Shown piece after piece: positions 49,482-57,467 of a DNA stretch of 64,000 nt. Source of the DNA: AP-15 sp963700195 (GTDB lineage: Bacteria > Pseudomonadota > Alphaproteobacteria > ATCC43930 > CGMCC-115725); contig CAVOWQ010000045.1 of NCBI GenBank assembly GCA_963700195.1, positions 24,464-88,463 of the forward strand, written 5' to 3'. The translations under genes and the position numbers were made by a program. The notes under the pieces are model-generated. The model saw only the letters and a program-made list of their open reading frames with translations. It made no database searches and was not told the origin of the DNA. Position 1 is the stretch's first letter. Each line of letters begins with the position of its first letter.

Positions 49482-50413
49482 GGCTGCTGTTTCGGGAGCG
49501 CCTGATCGACCGCATCGAGTTCGCTCGACAGCCATTCCTGGTAATTCTTTCCCGGCGGCTCGGTCTCGGTCACCGCCACAACCGGGATATGCGATGTCCG
49601 CGCGAGCCTCACCATGCGTTCGGCCGTCGGATCTGAGGCTTGGCTATTGTAGACGAGCATCCGAACGCGATGGCCCTCGAGGTCGTTCTCGAACGTGACA
49701 ACATCGGACGCACCCGGCTCGGTATCATTCATCACAGCGAGCTGGAACCGGCGGTCGTGGACCTGCATTCCGATGGCGTCGAGCAGGTAATTGAAAACCG
49801 GCTCGGTCGCAGCGACGGGCGTACCGGCCAGACGTGCGCGCAATGCTGCGATCTTGGCCTCGATCGGCTGCAGCGACTGCCGAAACTCTGCAAGACGCTG
49901 TCGGTAATCTGCCTGGTGAGCCGGATCGGCAATGCTCAACTCGTCCGCCAATCTCGCGGCGAGCGCCAACATCGTATTGGGGTCGTACCAGATATGCGGG
50001 TTGTCGCCCGGTCTTTTGCCCACCAGGTTGCCGACGTCGATCGCCGCCCGGTCAGAGCTCGCGACAGCGCTCAGCAGCTTACTCATCCAAGGGTCGTAGT
50101 CGAGGCCGTTATAGATGACGATCCGTGCCGTGGAGACGGCTCGCGCGACCGAGGGGCTCGCCTCGAACAGGTGCGGGTCCTGATCGGGATTGGTGAGAAT
50201 GCTCGTCACCTTGACATCTGGCCCGCCGATCTGCTGCGCGATGTCGCCGTAGAAGTTTTCGGCGGCAAGAACGGCGATGGGGCTCGCCGCCCACGCCAGC
50301 GTTGGCGCGATCAGCAGAGCGGCGAAGGCAACGAAGATGGCGCGATTTTTCAGGGGGCGCCTCCGACCAAAATTTGCTGACCAGCTGCCCAAATAACCTG
50401 CCGTCGGGCTCAC
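49478..50413 (-). CDS. znuA: Zinc/manganese ABC transporter substrate-binding protein
   Basis: Cluster A-I metal-binding lipoprotein/periplasmic protein. After a signal segment (NRAIFVAFAALLIAPTLAWA) come AAENFYGDIAQQIGGPDVKV, LTNPDQDPHLFEASPSVARA with a metal His, GDNPHIWYDPNTMLALAARL with the second His, and a C-terminal VTETEPPGKNYQEWLSSELD. A His-rich loop is absent. The ATG at 50413 leaves 21 atypical residues before the signal peptide. A CTG at about 50350, six bases after GGAGG, would begin exactly at the signal peptide. First gene of znuACB. Confidence 0.88.
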   Translation of the reverse strand: MSPTAGYLGSWSANFGRRRPLKNRAIFVAFAALLIAPTLAWAASPIAVLAAENFYGDIAQQIGGPDVKVTSILTNPDQDPHLFEASPSVARAVSTARIVIYNGLDYDPWMSKLLSAVASSDRAAIDVGNLVGKRPGDNPHIWYDPNTMLALAARLADELSIADPAHQADYRQRLAEFRQSLQPIEAKIAALRARLAGTPVAATEPVFNYLLDAIGMQVHDRRFQLAVMNDTEPGASDVVTFENDLEGHRVRMLVYNSQASDPTAERMVRLARTSHIPVVAVTETEPPGKNYQEWLSSELDAVDQALPKQQP

Positions 50414-50421
50414 TGGAAGAG

Positions 50422-50435
50422 AATGTTATAACGTC
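50422..50435. promoter_or_regulatory. Candidate Zur operator upstream of znuA
   Basis: AATGTTATAACGTC holds the 8-base palindrome GTTATAAC (50425-50432), the core of Zur boxes in front of zinc-uptake genes in many proteobacteria. It sits 10 bases beyond the annotated znuA start, in the gap shared with the divergent amidohydrolase, where repression by zinc-loaded Zur would make sense. The outer arms match less well. Confidence 0.45.
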
Positions 50436-50543
50436 GCGAAGCCATCGTGTCTCGGCTCTACCGTTCTCGCGAGGCTCGCCGAGCGAGTCCGAGCCGTGTA
50501 AGTTGCTCTCCTGGACGGCCACGAATGATCGAGGAGGACGGAA

Positions 50544-51625
50544 ATGCCGATTTCAGGGGAATTGATCGCCGGCGCATTGGCCGGCCTCGCGTTTGTCGGA
50601 TGCAGCCTGTCGAATGCTTCAGGGACGCCGGGTCCGGCGGGCAGGGCAGGGGAGGCGGCGCGAGGTCGTGGTCAACGGCAAGCGGGTCAAGACCGTCGAC
50701 ATCCACGCCCATACGATCGTTCCCGAGGCGGCGGCCGTGATCAACCACCCGCTCGAGGCGCCGGGGCTGTTATGGTCCAACGTCTCCGACCGCATCGCGG
50801 AGATGGACGCGGAGGGGATCGATGTCGAGGCGCTCAGCATCAACCCCTTTTGGTATCGCGCCGAGCGCGACGCGGCGGCCGAGCTGATCCGGATCCAGAA
50901 CGAGAAGCTGGCCGAGTTCTGCGCCGCGACGCCGGACCGCTTTGTCGCCTTTGCGACTGTCGCGTTGCAGCATCCCCAGCTCGCCGTCGAGCAGCTCGAA
51001 CACGCGATCAAGAGGTTGGGGCTGCGCGGCCTCTCGGTCGGCGGCAGCGTCGCCGGGCAGGAATTGGCCGACCCGAAATTCCACCCGGTCTGGGCCAAGG
51101 CCGAGGAGCTCGGCATCCTGATTTTCATGCACCCGCTCGGCACCAGGGAATTGGAGCCGAGCGGCCGGCTCGCCGGCAGCGGCCTGTTGACCAACACGAT
51201 CGGCAACCCGCTCGAAACCACGATCGCGCTGTCGCACCTGATCTTCGAGGGCACGCTCGACCGCTTCCCGGGCCTGAAGATCTGCGCCGCACATGGCGGC
51301 GGCTTCCTGCCGTCCTACGCGAACCGCTCGGACGCCGTCATCACGACCTTCCCGAACCGCGTCGGCCCCTTACCGAAGAAGAAGCCGACCCAGTACCTCA
51401 AGGACGGTCAGCTCTATTTCGACTCGATCATGTTCACCGGCGAAGCGATGCGCCACCTGATCGCCGAGGCCGGCATAGGCCAGATCATGATCGGCACCGA
51501 CTACCCATTCCCGTGGAACAAGGTTCCCGGTGGATCACGTCATGTCCATCCCGGGCCTCAGCGACGACGACCGCATCGCCATCCTCGGCGGCACCGCGGC
51601 AAAGCTGCTCGGCATCGGGGACTGA
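50544..51625 (+). CDS. Amidohydrolase of the ACMSD (aminocarboxymuconate-semialdehyde decarboxylase) type, frameshifted
   Basis: Metal-dependent TIM-barrel enzyme of about 355 residues. ATG 50544 follows GAGGAGG. It encodes a hydrophobic, signal-like start (LIAGALAGLAFVGCSLSNAS). After a shift near 50655 the catalytic domain begins KTVDIHAHTIVPEAA with the HXH metal pair. GILIFMHPLGTRE, KICAAHGGGFLPSYANRSD and QIMIGTDYPFPWN hold the other His and Asp ligands. A second shift near 51530 leads to the natural end, MSIPGLSDDDRIAILGGTAA through LGIGD. Members decarboxylate or hydrolyse aromatic-ring cleavage products. Substrate unknown. Confidence 0.8.
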
Positions 51626-51717
51626 GCCGGACAAATGCCCCGCACCCGGTTTTGAACCCGAGCCGCCCCACGCGAGGACTGCAGCGAACCACCGAGAGCG
51701 AACAGACTACCCGACTG

Positions 51718-52322
51718 GATCGTGCGGCGGATATGCTTGAGCACGGCACGCGGCTCGCGCTCCGGGTGCAATGCCTCGCCGCGCCGGCGGGTGAAATTCA
51801 GCGGCCCGAAGAGCGTGTCGACCAGCTGGCTCTCGTCGTCCTCGGCGATTGCCGGGAACCGCACGATCTCCCACTCCTCCTGCGCCAGCACGTGGCCGGT
51901 GAGATCGTCTTCGTGCAGCCGGTGCATGATGAGCACGATGGCGCCCGCCAGCTTGTCGTTCAGCCGGCTGTAGAGGGTATGGTCGTACCACTCGTTCGCC
52001 ATCTGGCGCTGGGCCTGCGACAACGCCTCCTCGGGCTTCAACGGATCGTCGATGATGACGATGTCGGCGCCGCGCCCGGTCAAGACGCCGCCGACCGAGG
52101 TGGCGAGCCGGCAGCCCTGGGCCGTCGTGTCGAATTCGGGCATTGCGGCGCGCTGCGGCGAGAGGCGGGTCGGGAAAATCCCCCGATACCAGTCGCTGGC
52201 GAGGATCTGCCGGCAATCGCGCGACAGTTTGTCGGCGAGGTCCTGCGCGTAGCTGACGCAGAGGATCTGCGCCGAGGGATCATGCCCGAGACACCAGGCC
52301 GGGAAGGCGATCGAGGCCAACA
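51718..52322 (-). pseudogene. Terminase large-subunit fragment A
   Basis: A 605-base internal slice of the terminase gene found whole at 57468-59169. It corresponds to about residues 77-277 of that protein (from SIAFPAWCLGHDPSAQILCV to the HPEREPRAVL region). The two are near-identical over long stretches, with no internal indel seen. It includes the Walker B region but ends one codon short of the PPRHLKS loop, and lacks the nuclease domain. Both borders are abrupt. The left border abuts the amidohydrolase region; the right border is followed by the MNT/HEPN module. Confidence 0.85.
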
Positions 52323-52377
52323 GGTGATTGGCCGGTCTGCCTCGGGGTCGTTAGAGGGGAGCCACACCCCCCGCATC

Positions 52378-52407
52378 TGACCAAGGCGGCACTGTTTGTG
52401 CTATAAT
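52378..52407 (+). promoter_or_regulatory. Candidate promoter of the MNT/HEPN module
   Basis: TATAAT at 52402-52407 is a perfect sigma-70 minus-10 box. TGACCA at 52378-52383, 18 bases upstream, is a partial minus-35. It lies 27 bases before the MNT start codon and just after the end of terminase fragment A. Confidence 0.5.
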
Positions 52408-52433
52408 GCCGGCCCTTGTGGGCGAGACAACCG

Positions 52434-52727
52434 ATGGAACGCAGCGAGGCCATTGCCAAGCTCAAGCAGCACGAAGCCGAGTTGAAGCGGCTCGGCGTCG
52501 AGCATCTCTACCTGTTCGGCTCGACGGCGCGCGGCGAGGCACGCGAAGATTCCGATGTCGATCTGTTCTTTGACCATCCCGAGGGCTCTCTCGGGCTTTT
52601 CGCGTTGATGGACGTGAAGGAGGCGGCCGCCCGAATCCTTGCGCACAAAACCGACATCATGACCCGGCGGAGCTTGCATCCCGTTCTGCGCGAGCGGATC
52701 GAGGCCTCGGCTTTGCAAGTGTTCTGA
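52434..52727 (+). CDS. MNT-type nucleotidyltransferase, antitoxin of a HEPN/MNT pair
   Basis: 97-residue minimal nucleotidyltransferase. The active-site motif is YLFGSTARGEAREDSDVDLF, the canonical GSX10DXD arrangement with both Asp present. MntA-type proteins neutralise HepT RNases by adding AMP groups to a Tyr next to the HEPN active site. ATG 52434 (MERSEAIAKLKQ) is chosen over an upstream in-frame ATG because it fits the family length. Its stop codon shares a base with the hepT start (TGATG), so the two are translationally coupled. Confidence 0.88.
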   Translation: MERSEAIAKLKQHEAELKRLGVEHLYLFGSTARGEAREDSDVDLFFDHPEGSLGLFALMDVKEAAARILAHKTDIMTRRSLHPVLRERIEASALQVF

Positions 52728-53101
52728 TGCCAATCCCGTCGCAGATCGCACGCGTCACCGACATTATTGAGGCCGTCGAGCTGATCCGCAATGAAGTGGC
52801 AGGCGTGACGCTCCAGAGCTTGGAATCCGACATACGCAAGCGATGGCTGGTCGAGCGCGGCATCGAAATCATCTCTGAAGCCAGCCGCCATCTGAACAAC
52901 GAGCTGAAAAGCAGGCACCCGGAAATCCCGTGGTCGAAGGTAGCAGGGATTGGCAATGTGCTGCGCCACGAGTACGAGCGGGTTGCCTACGATGTGCTAT
53001 GGCGCGTCGTGCACGAAGACTTACCGCCCTTGGAGAAGGCCTGCCGCGACGAGTTGGCGAGGGAACAAACCGCCGAGCGGCAAGGAAATCGAAGAACCTG
53101 A
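52727..53101 (+). CDS. HepT-like (DUF86) HEPN toxin with atypical active-site motif
   Basis: 124-residue all-helical HEPN protein, partner of the preceding MNT gene. The usual RNXXXHXY active site aligns with VAGIGNVLRHEYERVAYDVL. The His and Tyr (HEY) are present, as is the Asn, but the catalytic Arg position holds Gly; the only nearby Arg directly precedes the His. DUF86 proteins with this GNVLRHEY form are known to me from alphaproteobacteria. Whether this subgroup cleaves RNA is not evident. Tyr in HEY would be the AMPylation target. It lies between terminase fragments A and B. Confidence 0.85.
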   Translation: MPIPSQIARVTDIIEAVELIRNEVAGVTLQSLESDIRKRWLVERGIEIISEASRHLNNELKSRHPEIPWSKVAGIGNVLRHEYERVAYDVLWRVVHEDLPPLEKACRDELAREQTAERQGNRRT

Positions 53102-53161
53102 AGTAAATATAAAGATGCTCTATCATACGACCACCTATCCACTCGTCACGCAGGTCCACGT

Positions 53162-53735
53162 TGTGGCCCCAGCACCGTATCGACCCGCTGCGCCTCGTCC
53201 TCCTCGGCGAGCGCCGGCAAGCGCACGATCTCCCACGCCTCCTGCGCCAACACATGGCCGATGAGGTCGTCTTCGTGCAATCGGTGCATGATCACCACGA
53301 TGGCGCCCGCCAGCTTATCGTTCAACCGGCTGTAGAGGGTATGGTCGTACCACTCGTTCGCCATCTGCCGCTGGGCCTGCGACAATGCCTCTTCGGGCTT
53401 CAAGGGGTCGTCGATGATGACGATGTCGGCGCCGCGCCCGGTCAAGACGCCGCCGACCGAGGTGGCGAGCCGGCAGCCCTGGGCCGTCGTGTCGAATTCG
53501 GGCATTGCGGCGCGCTGCGGCGAGAGGCGGGTCGGGAAGACCCTCCGGTACCAGTCGCTGGCGACGATATGCCGGCAATCGCGCGACAATTTGTCGGCGA
53601 GGTCCTGCGCATAGCTGACGCAGAGGATCTGCGCCGACGGGTCGTGCCCGAGACACCACGCCGGAAACGCGACGGAGGCGAGCAGCGACTTCAGGTGGCG
53701 CGGCGGCAGGTTGACGACGAGGCGCCGGATATCGC
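53162..53735 (-). pseudogene. Terminase large-subunit fragment B
   Basis: A second internal slice of the terminase gene, matching about residues 58-249 of the full protein, here including the PPRHLKS loop (LVVNLPPRHLKSLLASVAFP) and IVIIDDPLKPEEALSQ. It is clearly homologous throughout but more diverged than fragment A (for example WEIVRLPALAEEDEAQ for WEIVRFPAIAEDDESQ). Both borders are abrupt. On the left is the end of the HEPN gene; on the right the BrnT module begins about 140 bases away. Confidence 0.85.
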
Positions 53736-53862
53736 CGCTCGCGCACTGCCGGTGCGGGAAATGCGGGAACGCTCCGGACAGGGTTGGTCCGTTAACCGCT
53801 CGTCCATCCCCCGCCGTCATCTGTGTGGGCAGGTCGCCGAAACTGTGGACTCTTGAACCTAC

Positions 53863-53877
53863 TACTGATAATCAGTA
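53863..53877. promoter_or_regulatory. Palindromic operator before brnT
   Basis: TACTGATAATCAGTA is a perfect 15-base palindrome around a central A, overlapping a possible minus-10 (GATAAT, 53867-53872) and ending three bases before the brnT start codon. It is a natural binding site for the HTH antitoxin encoded downstream, giving the autorepression typical of type II modules. Confidence 0.55.
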
Positions 53878-53880
53878 CAT

Positions 53881-54168
53881 ATGCAGGATGACCAATTTCG
53901 ATGGCGTCCCGCGAAGGCTGCCGCCAACTGGCGCGACCATGGCGTCTCCTTCCAGGATGCGATCAAGGCGTTCCGCGATCGCTTCGCGGTCGAGTGGATC
54001 GATGATCGCGAGGATTACGGCGAGGAGCGGATCAACCTGCTCGGCATGTGCGAGGGCGTGATCCTGCATGTGACCTACACCGAACGCGGCAAGCTAATCT
54101 GGATCATCTCCGCCCGACGGGCAGTAAAACATGAGCAAGACGACTACTACCGCGAAAATGCGCGCTGA
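53881..54168 (+). CDS. brnT: BrnT family (DUF497) toxin
   Basis: 95-residue RelE-fold RNase toxin. The family pattern is clear: FRWRPAKAAANWRDHGVSFQ with the conserved Lys/Asn/His, DAIKAFRDRFAVEW, then INLLGMCEGVILHVTYTERG and IWIISARRAVKHEQDDYY, where the Arg-Arg of SARRA and the Tyr are the catalytic-type residues. It would cleave RNA under stress when released from its antitoxin. It overlaps the downstream antitoxin by 38 bases. The frame is intact. Confidence 0.88.
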   Translation: MQDDQFRWRPAKAAANWRDHGVSFQDAIKAFRDRFAVEWIDDREDYGEERINLLGMCEGVILHVTYTERGKLIWIISARRAVKHEQDDYYRENAR

Positions 54169-54547
54169 CGGCACTGTCGTCGAAGTAATGAGCGACGGCA
54201 GCGAGCGGCCCTTCCCGGACACACCGATGCGGCCGATGACCGAGGCGGAGATCGCGGCCGCTGCTGCAGCCGATCCCGATGCGCGGCCTATGACACCGGA
54301 AGAATTGATGAAGGCTCGGCGCGTGCCGCGGGTCAAGACGCTGCGGCGCGCACTGGGCCTGACCCAGCAGGAATTTGCCGCGCGTTATCAGATCCCGCTC
54401 GGCACGCTGCGTGATTGGGAACAGGGTCGCACCGAGCCGGACCAACCGGCGCGCGCCTATCTCACGGTCATAGCGCACGATCCCGAAGGCGTGCGGCGAG
54501 CCTTGCGGCCGAAGGATTGCCGCCCGGGCACGGTCTCGACCCGGTAG
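54131..54547 (+). CDS. HTH-type antitoxin partner of BrnT
   Basis: 138 residues. An Ala/Pro/Asp-rich N-terminal half (PMTEAEIAAAAAADPDARPM) probably wraps the toxin. The C-terminal XRE-like helix-turn-helix reads VKTLRRALGLTQQEFAARYQ then IPLGTLRDWEQGRTEPDQPA. This architecture is common for BrnT-linked antitoxins that replace BrnA. It likely binds the palindrome at 53863. Start ATG 54131 lies within brnT. Confidence 0.84.
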   Translation: MSKTTTTAKMRADGTVVEVMSDGSERPFPDTPMRPMTEAEIAAAAAADPDARPMTPEELMKARRVPRVKTLRRALGLTQQEFAARYQIPLGTLRDWEQGRTEPDQPARAYLTVIAHDPEGVRRALRPKDCRPGTVSTR

Positions 54548-54556
54548 GCCTCCGCG

Positions 54557-54619
54557 TCACTCGGCGAGTGCCGGGAGACGCACCACCTCCCACTGTTCAC
54601 CCAGGATCACAAAGGCCAT
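54557..54619 (-). pseudogene. Terminase fragment C (20 codons)
   Basis: The minus strand reads MAFVILGEQWEVVRLPALAE and a stop. This matches GHVLAQEEWEIVRLPALAEE of the terminase copies, around residues 220-240 of the full protein. Base similarity to fragments B and D is obvious but lower. It lies exactly between the BrnT module and the RES module, continuing the alternating pattern. Confidence 0.65.
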
Positions 54620-54677
54620 ATTGTGCTAAGGGTATGATCAGAGGCCTCGAGAAGGGTCGCTGAGCGAGACGCCAAAT

Positions 54678-54914
54678 ATGGCTAAGGCAAGTCTCTCAAA
54701 AGTATCGAAAATTTTTGATCAACCAGACCTCCCGCTCATCGAAGGGGAAGATTCCGACCTCTTTCGAGAGGCCGAGGCTGTTGCTGGACCTGCTTGGATT
54801 GATCAACCCAATTCTCACCTGGGCGGCGATATTCCTCGACGCGTGATTGAGCAGGGCAGAGGCGCTGCAGTGCGCGACATATTGCGAACAATCAAGTACA
54901 TCGGGTTTTCGTGA
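54678..54914 (+). CDS. Minimal DUF2384 (ParS/MbcA-type) antitoxin
   Basis: 78 residues. The C-terminal half, AWIDQPNSHLGGDIPRRVIE through VRDILRTIKYIGFS, follows the DUF2384 pattern (W...PN..LGG..P......G...V...L..I..G.F). That is the toxin-binding domain of RES-family antitoxins. Typical partners are 120-150 residues with an N-terminal Xre-like helical domain. Here only about 35 residues precede the domain, so the DNA-binding part appears to be missing. Its stop overlaps the RES start (GTGA). Confidence 0.72.
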   Translation: MAKASLSKVSKIFDQPDLPLIEGEDSDLFREAEAVAGPAWIDQPNSHLGGDIPRRVIEQGRGAAVRDILRTIKYIGFS

Positions 54915-55516
54915 ACCTCGCCGCGTGCGGCGCGCTTCCGGCATTCCCGGAGAATCGCACGTGGTACAGGGCCATCGGCTTAAGCTACCTCCCGAGTGCG
55001 TTGCAAACTGCTCACACGAAAGGCAGCAGCAGCCGCTTCAATCCTGGCCCGCTGCTCGCACCAGCAGATCAGTTCGAAATCCTGTACTCGGCTGGCGACC
55101 CCGTCACCGCTCTATTCGAGTTTCAAGCAGTCTTCGGTGATCCGGCCTCTCCGATACCAAATCCAAGGCTTGCAGCCACAGTTTTAAACGTCCAGGTAAT
55201 TCTGCATGCCGTTTATGACCTTACCGACTTCGCTAATGCCCAGGTTCCACTCGACGTAACAGCGCAGGAATTGACTGGCGATTGGCGCGGGTATCAGACA
55301 CGCGGCCCTCATCGACCTATTCCTCTGCCTGTCGGGCAGGCACCCACCCAAGAGGTAGGCAGGCATATTTTTCGATCCGGCATCGAGGGTTTTCTCTCGC
55401 CTTCGGCAAAAATAGCGACCAATCAAAATCTGGTGATATTTCCGCAGAACCTCCGGCCGGGTAGCCGACTGACCTACGCAGACAGTAATGGACGAATCGT
55501 CCACCACATCCCGTGA
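54911..55516 (+). CDS. RES-domain toxin (NAD+ phosphorylase type)
   Basis: 201 residues. The family residues appear in order: Arg in RTWYRAIGLSYLPSAL, SSRFNPGPLLAP, the Tyr and Glu in ILYSAGDPVTALFEFQAVFG, and a distal Ser/Asn segment LSPSAKIATNQNLVIFPQNL. RES toxins such as MbcT degrade NAD+ by phosphorolysis. The start is GTG 54911, overlapping the antitoxin stop. The frame is intact and the toxin looks full length. Third toxin-antitoxin module of the island. Confidence 0.82.
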   Translation: MNLAACGALPAFPENRTWYRAIGLSYLPSALQTAHTKGSSSRFNPGPLLAPADQFEILYSAGDPVTALFEFQAVFGDPASPIPNPRLAATVLNVQVILHAVYDLTDFANAQVPLDVTAQELTGDWRGYQTRGPHRPIPLPVGQAPTQEVGRHIFRSGIEGFLSPSAKIATNQNLVIFPQNLRPGSRLTYADSNGRIVHHIP

Positions 55517-55562
55517 CCGGCCCGTACACAAAAGGGCAAGTTAGGCGTTGCTAGACCGACTG

Positions 55563-56597
55563 ATGTCGGACCACAACCCGTCGCCTAACGGCGGCTGGAA
55601 CCCTGTTGTTGCGCTCGATGTGATGACCGCGACACAAAAGGCCTTCGACGAGAAACACAAGGAGTTTTACCGCGTCACCCGCGACTGGCCGGTGCGGTCG
55701 GACCTGTTGACGACCGGCTGGTACCTGATAACGCCGGAGATCGCCGGACAGCTGCTGCTAGGTAAAGCCAACCGCAAAATTTCCATCGCGACCGTGGCCT
55801 ATTACGCGCGTCAGATGATGGAAGGGAAGTGGCGGGCCACCGGCGAGCCGATCATCATCACCTCGGACGGGGTGATGCGGGACGCCTATCAGAGATGCTG
55901 GGCCTCCTACCTGTCCGGCGCCGCGTTCAGGACTTTTGTCGTCACAGGCGTCGAACCGACGCCTGATCTGTTCGCCTTCATCGACAACGGGAAGTCACGC
56001 AGCGATGCTGATGCGCTGGAGACGGCGGGGCTGAACGGGCTCTCGGCGATTATCGCCGGGACGGTGAAGATTGCCGTGAAATACAGCGTGGTGCCTGTGG
56101 CCCGCAAAGAAGATCCGGATCCACCGGATGACGCCAATCGAGGTGCTCGACTACGTGCGCGAACGGCCCGATCTGCACGACGCCGTCCACACCGTCATAT
56201 CGGAGCACAAGGAGGTCCTTGCGGAGCTGATGCCGCGCAAGAGGGATGTTGCGTGCTTTGCCGGGTGGCAGATCCTTCAAGGGGCACGGCGAGGACACTG
56301 TCGAGGAGTTTTTCAGCGATCTCGCCAACGAGGACATCGTTCAGGGCCCGATCGGGCTGCTGCGCGCCAAGCTGATGGCTGACGCTGATGGCCGTTCCGA
56401 CTTGTCGAAGAAGGAGGTCCTTGCGTTCATCGTTGAGCGGCCCAATGCATGGCGCAGCGGCAGGTCGATGCGCCGGTTGTTTCTCGCCACCGACGAGTCG
56501 TTACCTCAAGTTTGACGTCCCGGAGGATGGCGGAGGCGAGGAGGAGCAGGCGACGCTGCGGCAGCCTGAATTCGCGGAGCGCCGGCGAGGGGCCTGA
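55563..56597 (+). CDS. Phage-like DNA-binding-type protein (ParB/Srx-like), frameshifted
   Basis: About 340 residues over three frames. The first holds LLGKANRKISIATVAYYARQ and MMEGKWRATGEPIIITSDGV, then VVTGVEPTPDLFAFIDNGKS with RSDADALETAGLNG. This layout is shared with phage and actinobacterial proteins of the form NR.LS...V..LA..M..G.W, DGQHR, ID.G..R. The DGQHR position reads VMRDAYQR here, so the key Gln-His is altered. Later frames give EVLAELMPRKRDVACFAGW, EEFFSDLANEDIVQGPIGLL and a Glu-rich tail. Shifts lie near 56110, 56275 and 56505. Function unknown; the phage link agrees with the terminase nearby. Confidence 0.55.
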
Positions 56598-56662
56598 TTT
56601 CACGGTAAGCTAGCGCGGGCGACCCTAGGGTCGCCCGCCCTCTTTCCATCAAGGAGGCCATC

Positions 56663-57422
56663 ATGTCGGTTACGGAGGTGCACCGCGGCGATAACGGCGC
56701 GCGCATCCGAATCGAGGAGGCTGGCCAAAGGCCGCGGCATCGAAGGGATCACCTCCGACGAAGCTGAGCGGATACTCGATCTCTTGCACCAGACAGCCGG
56801 GGCGCGTTTTTCCGATCTGAAGGCCGACGGCATCTTGGTTCCCGTCGAAGCGACGCGGCCGACCCGGAGCGGCCACCCAGCCAGAGTTGTACGTGCACCG
56901 GGAGTTCATGCGCTCGGTAACCATCCTGAAGCCGGCCAAGCGGGCAAAGAAGGCCAGCGAATCGAGAAGCGCGAGCGACCGATCGAGCACTTCCCGGTGC
57001 CGCAACTGCCGAGGCTCACGCCGGAAGAGTGCGGCTTCCCCTCAGCCGAGACCGCACATCTGCCGGATCCCGATCGGCCGGGGATGAACCGCTGGCAGGG
57101 ACACATCGCCAAATACGGCCAGGTGCACATCATGCCACTGGCGAAGCGGCTGGAACGCGATCGCAACCATGCGGCGCGCCGGCTCGATGCCAGGCTACAG
57201 GATCTGCAGCGGGCTCACGCGGCGTTTCTGCGCGAGGAGCGGCCGCAGCGTGATCCGGTTGAACAGATTACGCCGGAGGATTTTGCCGAGGCGATCGCTG
57301 CGATGGACGGCGGCGATCGGGTGCGCCGACGGGTCGAGGCGACGCTCGTGGAGATGACCGCTGATGTCGAAGCGGTTTGGCTCTATCTGAGCCGGCTTCG
57401 TACGGTGCTGGCGACCTGCTGA
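56663..57422 (+). CDS. Hypothetical island protein, frameshifted
   Basis: ATG 56663 follows AAGGAGG. It gives MSVTEVHRGDNGARIRIEEA; a shift near 56720 leads to GIEGITSDEAERILDLLHQT and FSDLKADGILVPVEATRPTR. The long C-terminal part from about 57000 (MNRWQGHIAKYGQVHIMPLA, LERDRNHAARRLDARLQDLQ, MTADVEAVWLYLSRLRTVLA) is helical and charged. I do not recognise the family. It lies between the ParB-like gene and the end of the terminase, on the opposite strand to the latter, and is probably part of the same phage-derived set. Confidence 0.4.
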
Positions 57423-57467
57423 GCCGGGTCGCGCCCGCATCCTCGGTTAGTGCGATCATCCCCAGGA

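Noticed and set aside
51535..52320. Fragment A as an intact small terminase-like gene
   Set aside because: Its borders cut inside the ATPase domain and the open frame runs into unrelated sequence at its end; it lacks the Walker A and nuclease.
55548..57422. CRISPR or retron features in the island
   Set aside because: No regular direct repeats, Cas motifs, or reverse-transcriptase YXDD motif are visible.
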